Source: SSC3 sp035477015 (GTDB lineage Bacteria > Actinomycetota > Actinomycetes > Propionibacteriales > Nocardioidaceae). From it: DNA of 11,286 nucleotides. The first letter of the stretch is position 1. Every line of letters begins with the position of its first letter. Under the pieces are notes generated by a model. It was not told the origin of the DNA. It ran no database searches and saw only the letters and a program-made list of their open reading frames with translations. The stretch spans positions 1 through 11,286 of the forward strand of contig DATILB010000247.1 of the NCBI GenBank assembly GCA_035477015.1. Reading direction: 5' to 3'. Shown here piece by piece: positions 9,679 through 11,286 of this stretch. A program made the translations under genes and the position numbers.

Positions 9679-10700
9679 GCGCGCTGCTCGAGGTCAAGGA
9701 CCTCGTCATCGAGTACGACAGCGGCGGGTACGCCGTCCGGCCGATCGACGGCTTCAACCTCAAGGCCGATGCCGGCGAGCTCGTCGTCCTGCTCGGCCCT
9801 TCCGGGTGCGGGAAGACGTCGCTGCTGTCGGCCTTCGGCGGAATCCTGACCCCGAGCTCAGGGACCGTGAAGGTGGGCCGGAGCTCGGTCGGGAACCTGT
9901 CCGGCCACGACCTCACGCAGTTCCGGCAGCGCCAGGTCGGCTTCGTCTTCCAGGCATTCAACCTGGTGCCGTCATTGACCGCAGCGGAGAACGTCGCAGT
10001 CCCTCTGATGCTGGCCGGGGCGGGTCGCAACGCTGCGATGAAGCGGGCCCGCGAAGTGCTCGACCAGGTGGGGATGGGCGACCTTGTAAGCCGTCGGCCG
10101 TCGAAGCTGTCGGGCGGACAGCAGCAACGTGTCGCGGTAGCGCGCGCGCTGGGGGCTGACCCTCCGGTCCTGCTGGCCGACGAGCCGACCGCAAACCTCG
10201 ACTACGTCCATGCCGAAGGCATCATCACGTTGTTGCGGAACCTACGGGCCGACGGCCGACTCATCGTCGTGTCGACCCACGACGACCGGCTCGCCCCGAT
10301 CGCCGACCGGGTCATCCATCTCGTGCCTCAGTTCCGCTCCGACGAGCAGCCGGCACATGTCGTGGAGTTCGCCCAGGGCGAGATCGTCTTCGACCAGGGC
10401 GACCGCGGTGAGCTCGTGTACGTCGTGGAGGAGGGCTCGGTCGAGATCACCCGCCGCCGTGCCGGTGGTGAGCACGAGCACGTGGCCACCATCGGTGAAG
10501 GCGACTACTTCGGTGAGCTCGGCCCGACGCTCGGCTTCCCGCGGTCGGCGCGCGCGACCGCTGTGTCACCCCTTCGCCTGCGTGCGATGTCCGTGGCCGA
10601 GTTCCGCTCCGCTTTCGTGGAAGCGACGGAAGGTGCTCAGGCGGACCTGAGCACCACGCCCGCCAACGCCACCCGCGACGGCAGGCCGAGCTTGACGTAG
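9675..10700 (+). CDS. ABC transporter ATPase with C-terminal cNMP-binding domain
   Basis: The 341-residue protein is the nucleotide-binding partner expected for the FtsX-type permease encoded just before it. The ATPase part (about 4-218, LolD/MacB/DevA-like) has Walker A G-P-S-G-C-G-K-T (41-48), Q-loop Q93, signature L-S-G-G-Q (145-149), Walker B with D169-E170 and switch H202, all intact. From about 226 a second domain follows in the same frame: a cNMP-binding fold with F-D-Q-G-D (239-243) and the phosphate cassette F-G-E-L (279-282) and P-R-S-A (289-292), giving E281 and R290 in the positions that bind ribose and phosphate in CRP. Start is GTG at 9675, overlapping the previous stop as GTGA, with AGGA eight bases upstream. 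An earlier start would add residues encoded antiparallel to no known ABC domain. ABC ATPases normally end after the H-loop region, so the added sensor is unusual. The last 64 nt overlap the convergent regulator gene. Confidence 0.92.
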   Translation: MSALLEVKDLVIEYDSGGYAVRPIDGFNLKADAGELVVLLGPSGCGKTSLLSAFGGILTPSSGTVKVGRSSVGNLSGHDLTQFRQRQVGFVFQAFNLVPSLTAAENVAVPLMLAGAGRNAAMKRAREVLDQVGMGDLVSRRPSKLSGGQQQRVAVARALGADPPVLLADEPTANLDYVHAEGIITLLRNLRADGRLIVVSTHDDRLAPIADRVIHLVPQFRSDEQPAHVVEFAQGEIVFDQGDRGELVYVVEEGSVEITRRRAGGEHEHVATIGEGDYFGELGPTLGFPRSARATAVSPLRLRAMSVAEFRSAFVEATEGAQADLSTTPANATRDGRPSLT

Positions 10701-11286
10701 ATGTGTTTCAGGTGGCTCGCCACCGTGTGCTCGGAGAGGAACAGCTCCGCGGCCACCGCAGCGTTGGAGAGTCCCCCTGCCACCAGGTCGGCAACCCGCC
10801 GTTCCGCAGGTGACAGTGCGTCGAGCCTCGTTCCGATGGCGGGCACGGGGGAGGCCTCGGCGAGCCGGCGCAGCAAGGCAGCGGCCTCCTTGATCGCGGT
10901 GTGCCGGTCGCCCTCGTCGGCGGAGCCCTGCAGGGAGTAGAACGCGTCGAGCAGGACGTCAGTGTCGACCGCGAGCTGGGCCCAGCCGGTGCTGACCTGG
11001 CGCAACCGACGCGTGAGCGCACGAGTCACCTGCTCGCGAAGCGCAGGCAGCTCGGCCAGCGCGTCCCCGAACGAGGCCACCGGGAACGACAGCATCGTCA
11101 TCGGGGCGCTCGCCGTGACCGTGGCTGCTCGGGGTGCGTCATCGAGCACCGCCAGCTCGCCCACGCAGTCACCCGTCCCGACGGCCGGGCTCACCTCCGT
11201 GCCGTCGAGCTGGACCGTGGCCGAACCGGACAGCACGACGTACACGTTGTCCGCGCGGTCGCCCTGGCGCACCAGCACTTCTCCGG
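10637..11286 (-). CDS. cNMP-binding / LuxR-type transcriptional regulator (N-terminus outside window)
   Basis: The frame runs off the window edge. The first visible residues (P-G-E-V-L-V-R-Q-G-D) already sit within a cNMP-binding domain, so the GTG at 11278 is not a credible start and the gene is partial. The cassette G-E-L-A-V-L-D-D-A-P-R-A-A-T-V keeps the Glu and Arg, in the form also seen in protein kinase A regulatory subunits. A helical linker follows, then a C-terminal LuxR/GerE helix-turn-helix: L-S-P-A-E-R-R-V-A-D-L-V-A-G-G-L-S-N, then L-S-E-H-T-V-A-S-H-L. CRP-family proteins usually carry a different winged helix, so the cNMP-plus-LuxR pairing is less common. It converges on the ATPase gene and shares 64 nt with it. 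Its place beside two other cNMP proteins suggests a common ligand or control of the neighbouring operon; that is inference. No receiver domain is present. Confidence 0.9.
   Translation of the reverse strand, partial: GEVLVRQGDRADNVYVVLSGSATVQLDGTEVSPAVGTGDCVGELAVLDDAPRAATVTASAPMTMLSFPVASFGDALAELPALREQVTRALTRRLRQVSTGWAQLAVDTDVLLDAFYSLQGSADEGDRHTAIKEAAALLRRLAEASPVPAIGTRLDALSPAERRVADLVAGGLSNAAVAAELFLSEHTVASHLKHIYVKLGLPSRVALAGVVLRSA

Noticed and set aside
11276..11278. GTG at 11278 as the start of the LuxR-type regulator
   Set aside because: It would cut the cNMP domain in its first strands. The residues just upstream (G-E) continue the domain consensus to the window edge.

Overview
The window is very GC-rich, with G/C-biased third codon positions, frequent GTG starts and short gene overlaps. 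It carries a complete GlgE-pathway operon and an NTE-type patatin gene. Together these point to an actinobacterium. My guess from gene content alone is the Propionibacteriales/Nocardioides neighbourhood, without a marker to prove it. The window is almost entirely coding; the only sizeable gaps are 446-634 and 6663-6792.

Layout. (1) 1-445: end of an unrecognised gene, followed one base after its stop by a perfect 20-bp inverted repeat (447-523). (2) 635-1787, plus strand: an ECF sigma factor overlapping a single-pass membrane protein, a probable non-canonical anti-sigma factor. (3) 1784-6662, minus strand: the tightly coupled operon glgE-treS-mak. TreS converts trehalose to maltose, maltokinase makes maltose-1-phosphate, and GlgE adds maltosyl units to an alpha-1,4-glucan. 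No branching enzyme glgB follows, because mak converges on and overlaps the membrane-protein gene. (4) 6663-6792: divergent control region with a possible leaderless promoter for glgE and an 11-bp palindrome of FadR/GntR type just upstream of the plus-strand gene. (5) 6793-10700, plus strand: a two-gene unit. The first gene is one 961-residue reading frame joining a cyclic-nucleotide-binding (cNMP) domain, an NTE-type patatin phospholipase with an intact catalytic dyad, and a complete four-helix FtsX/MacB-type ABC permease. The second overlaps it by 4 nt and encodes the matching ABC ATPase with its own C-terminal cNMP domain. (6) 10637-11286, minus strand: a convergent regulator, cut by the window edge, with an N-terminal cNMP domain and a LuxR-type DNA-binding domain.

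The most interesting object is region 5-6. Three adjacent proteins (lipase-permease, ATPase, transcription factor) each carry a cNMP-binding fold with the key phosphate-cassette Glu and Arg retained. My reading is a membrane phospholipase physically coupled to a mechanotransmission-type ABC exporter/extractor, controlled by a cyclic nucleotide or another small ligand, with a ligand-sensing transcription factor beside it. The domain calls are read directly from motifs; the joint function is inference.
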